Of a stretch of 64,000 bases of DNA, positions 1-9,731 are shown in pieces (the first letter of the stretch is position 1; each line of letters opens with the position of its first letter). This stretch comes from Ceratodon purpureus. Its lineage: Eukaryota; Streptophyta; Bryopsida; Pseudoditrichales; Ditrichaceae. A program made the position numbers and the translations under genes. Location: assembly GCA_014871385.1 (NCBI GenBank), contig CM026427.1, positions 15,508,930-15,572,929 on the forward strand, given 5' to 3'. Below the pieces are notes generated by a model. It was not told where the DNA came from. It made no database searches and saw only the letters and a list, made by a program, of their open reading frames with translations.

Positions 1-1284
1 GACAAATCTTAATAAATAAATAAATGTCAGACTGTTTAGCTCACCCAAAAATGTAGGTACTCAAGGGAATTTTCGAATGCCTTCCGCCGACGTGACTGTG
101 CGTCAGTCGTTTTGGGCTTCCACGAAGTAGGTCAAGCCAGTACCTGATACAGTACTCAGCACGAAATGTTAGTACACAGGATCGTAATAGAAGTCGTATA
201 TACCTACCAACTCAGAGTCATAACACACCTACTGCAATTAAAAGCTCCGAACACCCTTCTGGTAGCAGACACATCAAACCTATCATAGAGTTCCCAGTTT
301 AAACACATGATCCACACCACTTTCTATACCATTTCCGGGTGATATACTTCATTCCAAAATAACTCTTAATATTACCTTGAGTATACAAATTTTAGGGGAA
401 TTTTCTGCATACTACATCTGTGAGTATTTCCATTCTAATTGCGCTGGGCATGTGCACGAGATCTGCCGGTATGAACCAACAAACCAGGGAGCATCTGTTG
501 CATCAAGACACTAAGCATTCCTGAATGAAGACGTGAAGTCTATAAACCTATCCTCATCCGGTAAGTCTCCAGTAGGATTGCCTAATCCCAAGTCACATTC
601 CTGAATGGACAGCCTAACTTTCCATCCTTTGCCAGAGACTACGCATTCGCAGTCGTAGAAAGTTGTTGTCTTGTGTCGAGGTAGATGTGGGCAACGTCTC
701 CGTTTTAGCCTTACGCGAGCGTCCAATGGCAAGGCCATTGTTGCAGACGATAACCTGCACCTGCAGTGTGGCAAAATTACCCACCGGAAGGCAGTGCAGA
801 ACAAACATCTGCAGTGGTTGCAGCAGTGGCGGTGATTTGGGCCGTTCCAAACAGAGGTGAGATCTCGCGGATATTGATACCTTTCAGGACCCCTCGTCAT
901 GCCAGGTCGCTGAAAGGACTGCAACCAACATAATACATTCTCAATTAATCATTACTGTTGATGTTTCTATTTAAAAGTTGAAGTTGCGCAAACAAAATAT
1001 ATCATGAATTACAATTTCCACATAAGATGCCGTCTAACTGATAGTGTCTACATCGACTGCCAGTATTCATACCTGTCGTTGAACATTAACATTGCCTGAT
1101 TGTCCATAGGGCAGAGGAGTGCCCTCATCATCGAGAACTGAGACTGCGCAACCTGCCATTCTCTATGACAGGGGAAGACAACACGCTTTCAAGATGGCCC
1201 AAAGTTAATTACTGCTGTCTTCCTACGGGGTTTATATGTCCACTCAGATTATAGTACTGCTCATCGGTACCATACCTATGGGCA
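1..1284. other. Left flank, no recognised gene
   Basis: No coding region was recognised here. Short open frames around 511-924 on the minus strand overlap in two frames and show no domain I know. A splice-like pattern is possible there, but nothing supports it. The stretch ends just before the CACTA-like terminus at 1285. Confidence 0.4.
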
Positions 1285-1302
1285 CACTATAAGTCACCGT
1301 GA
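1285..1302 (+). repeat. CACTA-like left terminus
   Basis: CACTATAAGTCACCGTGA begins with the CACTA that defines the superfamily. It lies about 780 bp beyond the TNP2 stop codon, where a terminus is expected. Sixteen bases of it (CTATAAGTCACCGTGA) recur in direct orientation at 8628-8643. The inverted partner expected at the right end was not found by eye. Confidence 0.55.
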
Positions 1303-1632
1303 TCGGAAATGGAAATACCGTCGCTGCAAGCTGTTTCGCCCAGTACGGGTGGAGGGATGGGATTTTCGACAGTTGGGACAACATACGCAGGGTCAGGAAA
1401 GTACACGTGGACCGGAGGGACCACTACACAACCTCGGTTGTGACTATACCTCCCCACTTAGCGGAATTTACTATACCTGCGTACTTAAGCTTCCCTCCCA
1501 CTTTTCTCGTCAACCAATTCGGTTTCATTTCGTGTCACAATCCCCGAACAGCCAAAGGATTCTTTCCCGATTGATCGGGCGATCTATCTAGTCCCCAGTT
1601 CTTTTCGGCGCTCCGCCGCCTGAGCATCCAAC

Positions 1633-1716
1633 GCTTTTACAAATGAATGTAGTCCCCGTCGTCGCATCCCTGTCGCTTTTAGAAATGAATCTTGTCCCCA
1701 TCGGCGCAACCCTATC
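1633..1716. repeat. Imperfect 42-bp tandem repeat, left subterminal
   Basis: Two adjoining units begin GCTTTTACAAATGAATG at 1633 and GCTTTTAGAAATGAATC at 1675. Each continues with a similar GTCCCC.TCG.CGCA.CCCT.TC tail, so the period is 42 bp. A partial earlier unit may precede them near 1590. Short tandem motifs inside the ends are typical of CACTA elements, where the TNP1/TNPA protein binds. Binding here is inferred. Confidence 0.6.
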
Positions 1717-2079
1717 CAGTGGAACGATGAAAGGGAGATATAATAGTCGATCACGAACTGTGGCCCACACAGAATTCAAGGAGGAATGGCTGTGTACGAT
1801 ATAACCAGCACGTCATGAAAATAATTAATACATTACTTTGCAAAATCAAAACGTAGAAATAATGCACCTGCTTGGATGTGATATCCGATAGTGGCAACGA
1901 ACTTCCCCTCTGACCCATTGTGTTCTGGGATGTAAAATGTCCCGGTGGCATAGATAAAATAGCAGGCAGTTCTACGTCTCCCGCAAGTCTGCGTGGACCA
2001 TAACGCTGTCATGAAATTCTCTAATCCGAAAGTGGTCATTCCGTTTTAACTGGTGGTTGTTGGACTCCTCTGCTCTAAT

Positions 2080-5000
2080 TTACAGATTTGGGAACTCAAG
2101 CACATCGTCGCTTCCATCGGCCGCTTCCTCATCCTCTATGTCATCGTCGTCGTCATCATCGACGTGATCCAGGTCCACCAGAGGGTCTGATGCATTGACA
2201 GGCTCTCTTATAGCATCCACGGCAGCCACGTCTTCCGATGCCACGGGTTCCCCTACTGGAACGGCATTAGGCCTCCCTGGAAAATCCTCTACACTTGAAT
2301 TATCGTACGTAACAGGGGCATTCAACCCTCCAGCGCCGATCACCGATTGGTCCGAATCATCTTCGACTCTCCTAGAACGGGGCTCTTTCTGGATGACCAC
2401 CATCCACTGAGGGTTGTCCAGATCTGCGGCAAAAAATACCTGATAGAAGCATATGATTCAGGGCACACGATCAATACAAAATGTTTCCATGGTGACTCAG
2501 CATTGCAAAAACAATTAGAACAGAAGCCAATTACATGTAAATTCGGCAAAGTAGGATAGAAACAGAGTCGGAGATGATAATTGACCTGGGAAGCATGCAC
2601 AGGAAGGATGTATGGCTCTGCGCGAGGACCCTGATATGCGCCCTTTCTGAACATCCAGAATCCGTATTCGTCCTGCTTGATTGTCGCATTACCAGCCACA
2701 TTTGGCTTTATCCAACTACATTCCATAACAGTAACCTGTAGTACAACGTAGCTCACCTGGATGATGCGACGTAAAATTCCTACATACTTCAAATCCGCTT
2801 CGACAGGGCGTTGGTCCGCTGCGGAAGTCTGACAGAGGGTGGCAGCAACACAAGCCACTCCTGAGTCAAACGTCTCAAAAGGGTTCCCTCTGATAGAGTC
2901 TTCCGTCCGGTAGTGGTTACCATATGCTGTCATGCGTTTGTGTTCGTTGACTAGTGGGAGGGGGAGCTGAGCCAGGTTTCGAAGTTCAGGGGACACGTAC
3001 TCGTGACGCCGGCGCATGGCGTCCACACGTGCATCCAGCCAACTGGAGAACAGAGGAAAGGGCCTGTTACGGTGCCTCCTACGATGCAACCGAACCTCGT
3101 CGTCGTATTCGCTGCGAACGAAGATTGACAAACATAATGTAAGTTGGAAATAAATCACACCACAACAGTGAGAATGTATGGACTCTGGAAACATGTACTC
3201 ATTGCCCCCACATGTGATGTAGATGCGACTAAGAGGCAAGACATGGAATATGTGGTTGCGGACTTACAGACGCAATGTCTCAGTAGCCTTCAAATTGTAA
3301 ATGATGAACTCGTGAATTGCCCTAAGCTCTTCGTCGGGAAGCAATTTTTTATCCTCAGCGCCCTCAAGCCGCTCTCCGTTGATACTGTCGTCATCCTCCG
3401 GATCATATATTTTTGCATGCCCGGGATAAAGGGCTAGGTTTTCGCTCATAAATCCAAGGGCCTCGGTGTACTTGTATCCTATTGCTATAGACGCTTCAGG
3501 TCTGGCTCGATTACGAACGTATTTTTTCAACACATACAAGTAGCGCTCCGCTCCATAGCACCATCTAGAGTGTACCGGGCCTAGCCAGTCTAACTCCTCT
3601 ACAAGATGGAGCACCAAATGAGGCATGATATCAAATAGGGCCGGGGGAAACCACACTTCTAGAAGGCATAAGGTTTCCGCAACGTACTGTTTTAGCTGCG
3701 GGATTGTGCTTGGGTCCACTGCCTTGCTGCAAATCCTCTTAAAACAGTTCCCCAATCGGACGACTGCATCACGAGCTCCGGGGGATAACAGGCCACGGAT
3801 ACAAGCTGGAATTATATCCTGTATAAGCACATGGTAGTCGTGGCTTTTCAGCCCCTGGAACTTTTTCTCACTCACGTGCTTCGTCAAGTTCGAGCTATAG
3901 CCAGTGGGTACCTTGATGGAACGTACAGTCTTCAGAAACTTTGCAGTCTCTGGTGGTGTGAGAGAGTAAGGTGCCGGCGGTTTGACATAGTTCCCTACGC
4001 CAGGCCTCGGTCTGATATGTAGTCCCGGTCGGATGCCAATACTTTCCATGTCCTTACGGCAAGCCACAGTGTCCTTTTCCCCCATTAGAAAGCCCAAGAC
4101 ACTGGCAGCCACATTCTTCTCTACATGCATTACATCTAGAGTATGCCGTATTTTGAGCTTCTGCAAACGAAGTACATTCAGTTGTAAAAAAGGAGTGCAT
4201 ACCATTTAATTCCACTTGACATAGAGAGTGTGTCATGTTTTACAACATCTGAAGTACCTATCAAACATACATGGCAGTGTCTGCAAAGACCTACAGCAGT
4301 CAGATTTCAAACATGAACGAGTACTAGGTGAGGGACGCACCTCCCAGTAAGGGAGCCTGAACAGGATCGATCGGCGTTTCACACCCGTCTCGCGTACAGG
4401 GTCACCTGGTGCACCAGCAACCCCGCCGTTATCAAGCCATTGTTGACGTTGATTGGCGTACAACAGAGTTTCTGCTCCGGTCACTCTTGGCGCTGCAGTT
4501 CTAAGCTCCTGTCGCCCTCTAAAATCCCTTGCATTTAAACGCATGGGGTGTGCACTGGGTAGATGCCTTCTAGCCTGATCGTCGTACACGTTTTTTTTCA
4601 AGTATTGCGACCTCCTGGAGACAGTGTTTGGACCACATATTGGACAGCCATGGTAGCCTTTGGTAACACAACCCGCCACCATACCATACGCCGGGAAATC
4701 GTGTATACAGAAAATCAGCATCGCTCTCATCAAAAAATACCTTTCACCCCGGAATCGCGCTGCATCCTCCAACATCAGGCCATCGTGCCATAGGGTTTCC
4801 AACTCCTCTACCAAAGGCTCTATGAGAGTGTCGAAGTTCTCTCCCGTTGGAGATTTCGGACCTGGAATTATAAGAGAGAGGATAATGCAGTAACGCTTCG
4901 TTGTCATCCATGGAGGTAGGTTGTAGTTCATCAAAGTAACTGGCCATGTACTGTAAACACTCCTCTTCTCCGAAAACGGATTCATGCCGTCTGTTGCCAA

Positions 5001-6344
5001 CGCCAGAAAGAGCCTCCTAGGATCGCTACAGAATTCAGGTTCCTTTTCGCGGATGTCTGCCATGTGTTTAGATTGCGAAAAATGTCGAACCAGACCATCC
5101 TGTTGCCGTTCACGGGCATGCCACGTCATAGAGGCTGCCATGAGGACGCTGCGGAAGATTCTCTTCAACCTCTCCCCCAATGGAAAGTGACGCAGAATCT
5201 TAACAGAGACCCAGGATTGACCATGTCTCTTTCGCCGCGGTGAACCACAATTGGGACAGATGACGGCTTCCGAGTAGACACCCCTGAAGAGGATGCAATT
5301 GTTTTGACATACGTCAATGCAATTGAATTCAAGACCAAGCTTGCTCAGCATCTGAGAGGCAGCGTACTCTGAGTCTGGCATAGTGTTCGGCTTAGGAAGT
5401 AGTACTCTATGCAACAGAGCGAAGTTCTGGTCAATCGCGACATTCGTATGGTTATTGCTCCTATGATGGTTCAGCAGAAGGATCACTGCTTCCAAACTGG
5501 ACAAAGTGGACCCCTCGTACAACGGGACACGGGCCACCTCTTCCATCCGCTCAGCTTGCGCCGCTGCTGCTGCGTCCATAGCATCCGGATCGCCCCATTC
5601 GAAGTCCTCTTCGTCGCCTAGATCGAAGGGTAGCTCACTACCTCTAGAGTACTCTGCATTTTCGGAATTACCCACGGACGCTTCCCGCCCATCGCCTACC
5701 GTGCCCGTTTCACTACCCTGTGGTTGTCCTGCTAGGACTCGCTCTCTCTCTTGCGCATCGTCCGCAGCTGTTAGTCGGATCTCATCCCATACACCGAATG
5801 CCTGGCGGAGTACCTCGTTTACATCTACTGCTGCCACATCTGGATCCCGGATTACATGTTGCTGTCGCGAAGGTGCTCTACCGTACTCCCTGCCGATATG
5901 CTCCTCCCACTCGCAATCGGAGTCATCGGGGTCGTATCCCTGCAACAGAGAGAACTTAAAAATACAGATGGTGATGACGGCCTACACTACATATGTCCTA
6001 CTACAGCCATTATATGCCGCAGTGAAGATACAAACCCTAAACCTAAAACTAATGAGCATTCACTGTGTGCGATTGAAGTTGGAAATTGCAATGCCCGAAT
6101 TGCCCACCTCCGATGGACCTCGCTGCCAAGGATGGTACCCATAATCACGGATATGGAGGCGAATGGTTTTCAGCAGTAACAGTGTGCGGACACCCCGATT
6201 GCAAATTCGGCATGGACAACGAAGCTTGGAAACCCCAGCAGCACGCGCTGTCGCTAACTCCCGCCTCAGCAACTTCGAGTCCCGGTCCTTCTGCCGACCG
6301 AGATGTTCGATTGGCAGCCTGCCTGGAGTGCGCCGCGGAGGCAT
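2080..6344 (-). CDS. TNP2-type CACTA transposase, five exons
   Basis: This is the DNA-cleaving transposase of En/Spm-like elements. Inferred exons are 6344-6108, 5939-4341, 4160-3268, 3111-2586 and 2439-2080; they join in frame and encode 1204 aa with no stop. Exon 1 carries the transposase-associated Cys motif (CPCRIC near residue 43) followed by HIRDYGYHPW. Exon 2 holds the tnp2 core, including DGMNPF and NLPPWMTTKRYCIILSLIIPGPK. Exon 3 opens with the HTLDVMHVEKNV block and continues into a DUF4218-like region (SRWCYGAERYL). Exons 4-5 match DUF4216 (YVGILRRI...VMECSWI, then QVFFAADLDNPQWMVVIQKEPR). The C-terminus is strongly acidic. Junctions such as PYWE|GTGCGT and TTGCAG|AAGCTC fit splice consensus. 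The start is the ATG opening MPPRR; an earlier in-frame ATG at 6395 is possible. Family assignment is strong; activity is untested. Confidence 0.85.
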
Positions 6345-7034
6345 GGTAACCCAGTAGGAAAATAGCCAGTATCCTGTGCATGCCGCGAAAACCATATAAG
6401 CATAGAAATTGGAACATTATATAAGCATACGGCGTCTTCATAATAGAGAGTTGGAGTGACTGTAGGCGTAACCCTAATGGCCATGGCCATACAAACGGCA
6501 GGTGACTGAAAACAATGCGCTCTTCCATGAAATGTAGGATTGGGCACACGAACTGAGTTCTGGGGTACCCGTAATGGCAAGCAAAAAGAGAGAGTCAATG
6601 ACAGTCGACTATGCAATTCCCTCAGGCAAGTACCTCCCCCGTCTCCTATCATTTAGACCAAGACATTGAATTCCGCGAGAGCATTCTCTACAGAGTGTAG
6701 TATGGGGAGAAAAAATAAAATGAAACCCTAGATTGACAGAGCACTTTTGTATACCTTCCACGGACCGAGACCACTTACTGACTAAAGCAGGTCGACATCA
6801 ATGTCAGCCTGGCACCGTTACTGTTACATCCGGTGATAAGCAAAAATAGTGTGTGTATTTCACTTCACGTTTAATAATGTAAAGTACATTGCGCATGTCA
6901 GTTGTACGCCCTCCTCAATTACTGGACCCACAAACTGGTACCTAGAAGACGTATGCTTTGTACTCGACAGAAAAAGCGACCGTAACACTTCTACAGAAAT
7001 TGTATTAACGGCTACACATATCTTCCAACCAAAA

Positions 7035-7520
7035 CTAGTACAGTCCACCATACTCCAAAGACCATGCCTCTTCCTCTCCGTCTGTAGAGTCCGAATCAGA
7101 ATCCGAAGAGAACTCGGAATTGTAGGATGCCTCCACTGGAGGGCGTACACGATGTCTAGCGTTCGCCACCACACCCAGAGTCCACTCCTTCTGCCTCTCG
7201 ACATACTCTCGCCAACCGGTTGAAACTGCTCGCAGCGAGAGACAAGTCCGATAATTCTCCAAATGGCACTCTTTGTCCATCAGAATTGGCCATATGACTT
7301 TAGAGACCACATCCAGCGGGAGTGCATGTAGAAGTGTCAACTCCGAAACTGGACGAAGACCAGTACAGTGGTCACGGGGCAGTGGTACACCCATATCCCT
7401 CAACAATAAAGCACGGTTATGGTCGTGCACAGAATTCAAAAAATCTTCAACTGCTGATTGCCCATCGCCTACCACCCAATCCTCACACTCATGCTCGCAG
7501 GTGTGGCCTTCGATGGCCAT
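7035..7520 (-). CDS. F-box-like protein inside CACTA element (copy 1)
   Basis: A single open frame of 161 aa. Its core reads LPLDVVSKVIWPILMD, then LRAVSTGWREYVE, which resembles an F-box (LP.D...I...L ... LR.VS..WR..V). If so it could bind a SKP1-type adaptor, but the match is weak and no repeat domain follows. The C-terminus is Ser/Asp/Glu-rich (SSDSDSDSTDGEEEAW). It is transcribed toward the TNP2 gene and stands head-to-head with a paralogue at 8086; about 30 of 50 core residues are identical by my count. An upstream exon cannot be excluded. It may be a captured host gene or an accessory gene of the element. Confidence 0.5.
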   Translation of the reverse strand: MAIEGHTCEHECEDWVVGDGQSAVEDFLNSVHDHNRALLLRDMGVPLPRDHCTGLRPVSELTLLHALPLDVVSKVIWPILMDKECHLENYRTCLSLRAVSTGWREYVERQKEWTLGVVANARHRVRPPVEASYNSEFSSDSDSDSTDGEEEAWSLEYGGLY

Positions 7521-7699
7521 TCTGCATAGACGTTCTACAAAAAGTCGCTGCTAATGAGATACCTCTCGAAAGGCACAGTTGGAACGTAACTTACTATTGA
7601 GGGCTGGGGGATTGAGTGTCTAAAGTTTGGCGTGATGGCTTCTAAGAGGACAATCGTCCACTCACAGCGGCAAAGTACCAAGTGATCTCGGGACACACT

Positions 7700-8040
7700 G
7701 AAATGGGCCAGTCAAGGGTAGGGAACACCAGAAACGTACCTAATAAGTGCTGCAGAATGGTCTCCTAGTGCTCCACTCCACCTGAGACGAGGGAATCAGC
7801 GAGGTGCTCATGAGAGTTGCAACTTGTATCTTCCGGTAATACATGTATTCAAGAACGACATGAACTACATCCGCTTATGACGCATGGTAACCGAGTCAGG
7901 TACTGACAGATGGATCTCTGAGAAATCTACTTATCTAAGGTGCGGACTGCAGTTCGTCGTGGAGCGAATCCGTAAATCGGTAGATGACGTGGTGACGGGA
8001 CTGTAGTACCGAATTTGTCTCTCGTAAAGTGGAGTTCGAA
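7700..8040. repeat. Duplicated non-coding block, copy A
   Basis: This block resembles 8916-9253 in the same orientation. Matching landmarks in order are the ACGTACCT near 7734, GGGAATCAG, GTTGCAACTT, GACATGAACTACATCCG against CGACAGGTGCTACATCCG, ATGGTAACCGA, TCAGG..TGACAG, and CGTAAAGTGGAGTTC at the end. It lies between the two divergent F-box-like genes, so it may carry their promoters. Divergence suggests the duplication is not recent. Confidence 0.7.
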
Positions 8041-8085
8041 TCTGCTAGAGAGGCAGTCACGTCGTCCTAGAACGGAGCTGCGAAG

Positions 8086-8601
8086 ATGGCCTCGCACCCG
8101 CGAGTATGGGAGCATACCTCTTTGGAAGGGTTCATGGCGCGGAGGCAGTCGGAACCCGAGAGCGCAGCGGGACCGGAGCTCGTCCATACCACAAGTTTAC
8201 ATGGGCGCATTACAAGCGATTGCCCCGTCGACGCTACCAGTACACAGAAGCCTGAAGAAACCCTACTGAGTATCCTCGAACCGCTACCGCTTGATATTGT
8301 CTCCCATCATATTTGGCCGATGTTGATGGACTCGGAGATCTACTTGGACAACTTCAGGGTCTGCTGGGAGTTACGCTTTGTATCCGTGGCCTGGAGGGCC
8401 TTTGTAGAGCAGCAGAGGGAGTGGCACCTCGGATGGCCTGCGTGGACAGCGTTCTTCGACACCCAGAGGGATGACGTCCTCGACAGTTGGGATCTGGCAC
8501 CTGACGCAGATACAGATTTAGAAATGCTCGTAGACGTCAAGGAGGAAGGGGCAGAACCCGTAGCCAGTACATTGGGCGTGGACAACCTGCACTCAATGTA
8601 G
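8086..8601 (+). CDS. F-box-like protein inside CACTA element (copy 2)
   Basis: A single open frame of 171 aa, beginning with ATG about 45 bp after duplicated block A. Its core, LPLDIVSHHIWPMLMD then LRFVSVAWRAFVEQQREWHLG, aligns with the minus-strand protein at 7035-7520. The first 65 residues are unlike that copy and look disordered; the C-terminus is acidic. It is divergent from copy 1 with about 565 bp between the two start codons. The F-box reading is inference from hydrophobic spacing. It could equally be a protein specific to the transposon. Confidence 0.5.
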   Translation: MASHPRVWEHTSLEGFMARRQSEPESAAGPELVHTTSLHGRITSDCPVDATSTQKPEETLLSILEPLPLDIVSHHIWPMLMDSEIYLDNFRVCWELRFVSVAWRAFVEQQREWHLGWPAWTAFFDTQRDDVLDSWDLAPDADTDLEMLVDVKEEGAEPVASTLGVDNLHSM

Positions 8602-8627
8602 TAGGTAGCATTTGCCGACCATGTTAC

Positions 8628-8643
8628 CTATAAGTCACCGTGA
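8628..8643 (+). repeat. Internal copy of the CACTA terminus sequence
   Basis: CTATAAGTCACCGTGA here is identical to bases 1287-1302 at the left terminus and in the same orientation. The preceding bases read AC rather than CA, so the CACTA start itself is not kept. It lies 27 bp after the stop codon of the plus-strand F-box-like gene. It may mark the eroded left end of a second element or an internal protein-binding site. Confidence 0.55.
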
Positions 8644-8915
8644 CCTCGGACTATGCCCGTCGTTCGGTATGTTGTAATAGATCGAGCGTTAATTTTGAGC
8701 GCTTCTGTTGCAGGATCATCCGAGTTTCACCTGTATGTTGTGACCATTTCAATTTGCAATGCCGTGAATGTTTGGCCTTCACCTTGTCTATAAGTATGCA
8801 GGGATACAAACAATGTGTGTAAGCTTGCTTTCACGTGAATGAGACTCCAATTACTCCATACCGTATGAAAAGATCTACTTGTGCTAAGTACACCTTTACT
8901 CCTTGATTGAAACAG

Positions 8916-9253
8916 TGGAAGTGACCTCGAACGGTGAGGAACACCGCAAACGTACCTGATTAAATTGTGAGGCGAAATGTCTTCCGGAGGTCCTCCACCC
9001 CACATGAGACCAGGGAATCAGGGCCGTCGTCATGAGCGTTGCAACTTGGAACTCCAGAACCATGCCTGCGAAAACGACAGGTGCTACATCCGAACCTGAC
9101 GTATGGTAACCGACTCAGGCATTGACAGGTGTAAACGGCAAAATCTACATTTCTGAAGTGCGTACAGAAATCCCCCTCGAAGCTTATCCGGAGATCGGTT
9201 GATGACAAGGTTACGGGGCTGTAGTAGCGAAACTGACTCACGTAAAGTGGAGT
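8916..9253. repeat. Duplicated non-coding block, copy B
   Basis: This is the direct repeat partner of 7700-8040. It ends with the same CGTAAAGTGGAGTTC, after which the sequences diverge. No F-box-like frame follows it, unlike copy A. The duplication unit is therefore about 1.2 kb long and includes the plus-strand F-box-like gene. Confidence 0.7.
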
Positions 9254-9731
9254 TCCCCCGAGATCAATGGCTAGTGGAGTACAGTTAACTGAAGGTCATG
9301 GATTCATCGAACCAGGACGTGGCAATCCGCTCATTGAACTGCGTCCGGCTACTCCTCCATGACCAGAGGTTCTATTCTATCATTCTGTAGTACTCCTCCA
9401 TCGACGAGGAGTCGCCCTTAGGTGCGTTCGGGAAGCTACGAAGTCGCCTGTTTCTCCTGCACAGCGATTATGGCTTACGTAGGGGAGTCCAGTACGGTGA
9501 GTACAGCAGAGTCTGTTTATGCACATCCACATTTATGTAATCACACGAAAACCTTCCATCGTGACTAACATCTTCCATTGCTTGTAAACAGTACAACTCA
9601 AATTATGTTAGTCCTGTCGTATGAGAAACGCCTGCATGTGCTTGAGCAGGTATGAAGACTAATGTTGACATGGATTTCTGCTCCAGCCTGGTGCAGATGT
9701 AGCCGCTTTTACAGCCAGCCTTGAAGCCATC

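Noticed and set aside
2761-2781. A 21-bp intron (GTGAGC...ACAG) within TNP2 exon 4
   Set aside because: Far too short for a plant intron, and the read-through residues fit the DUF4216 pattern.
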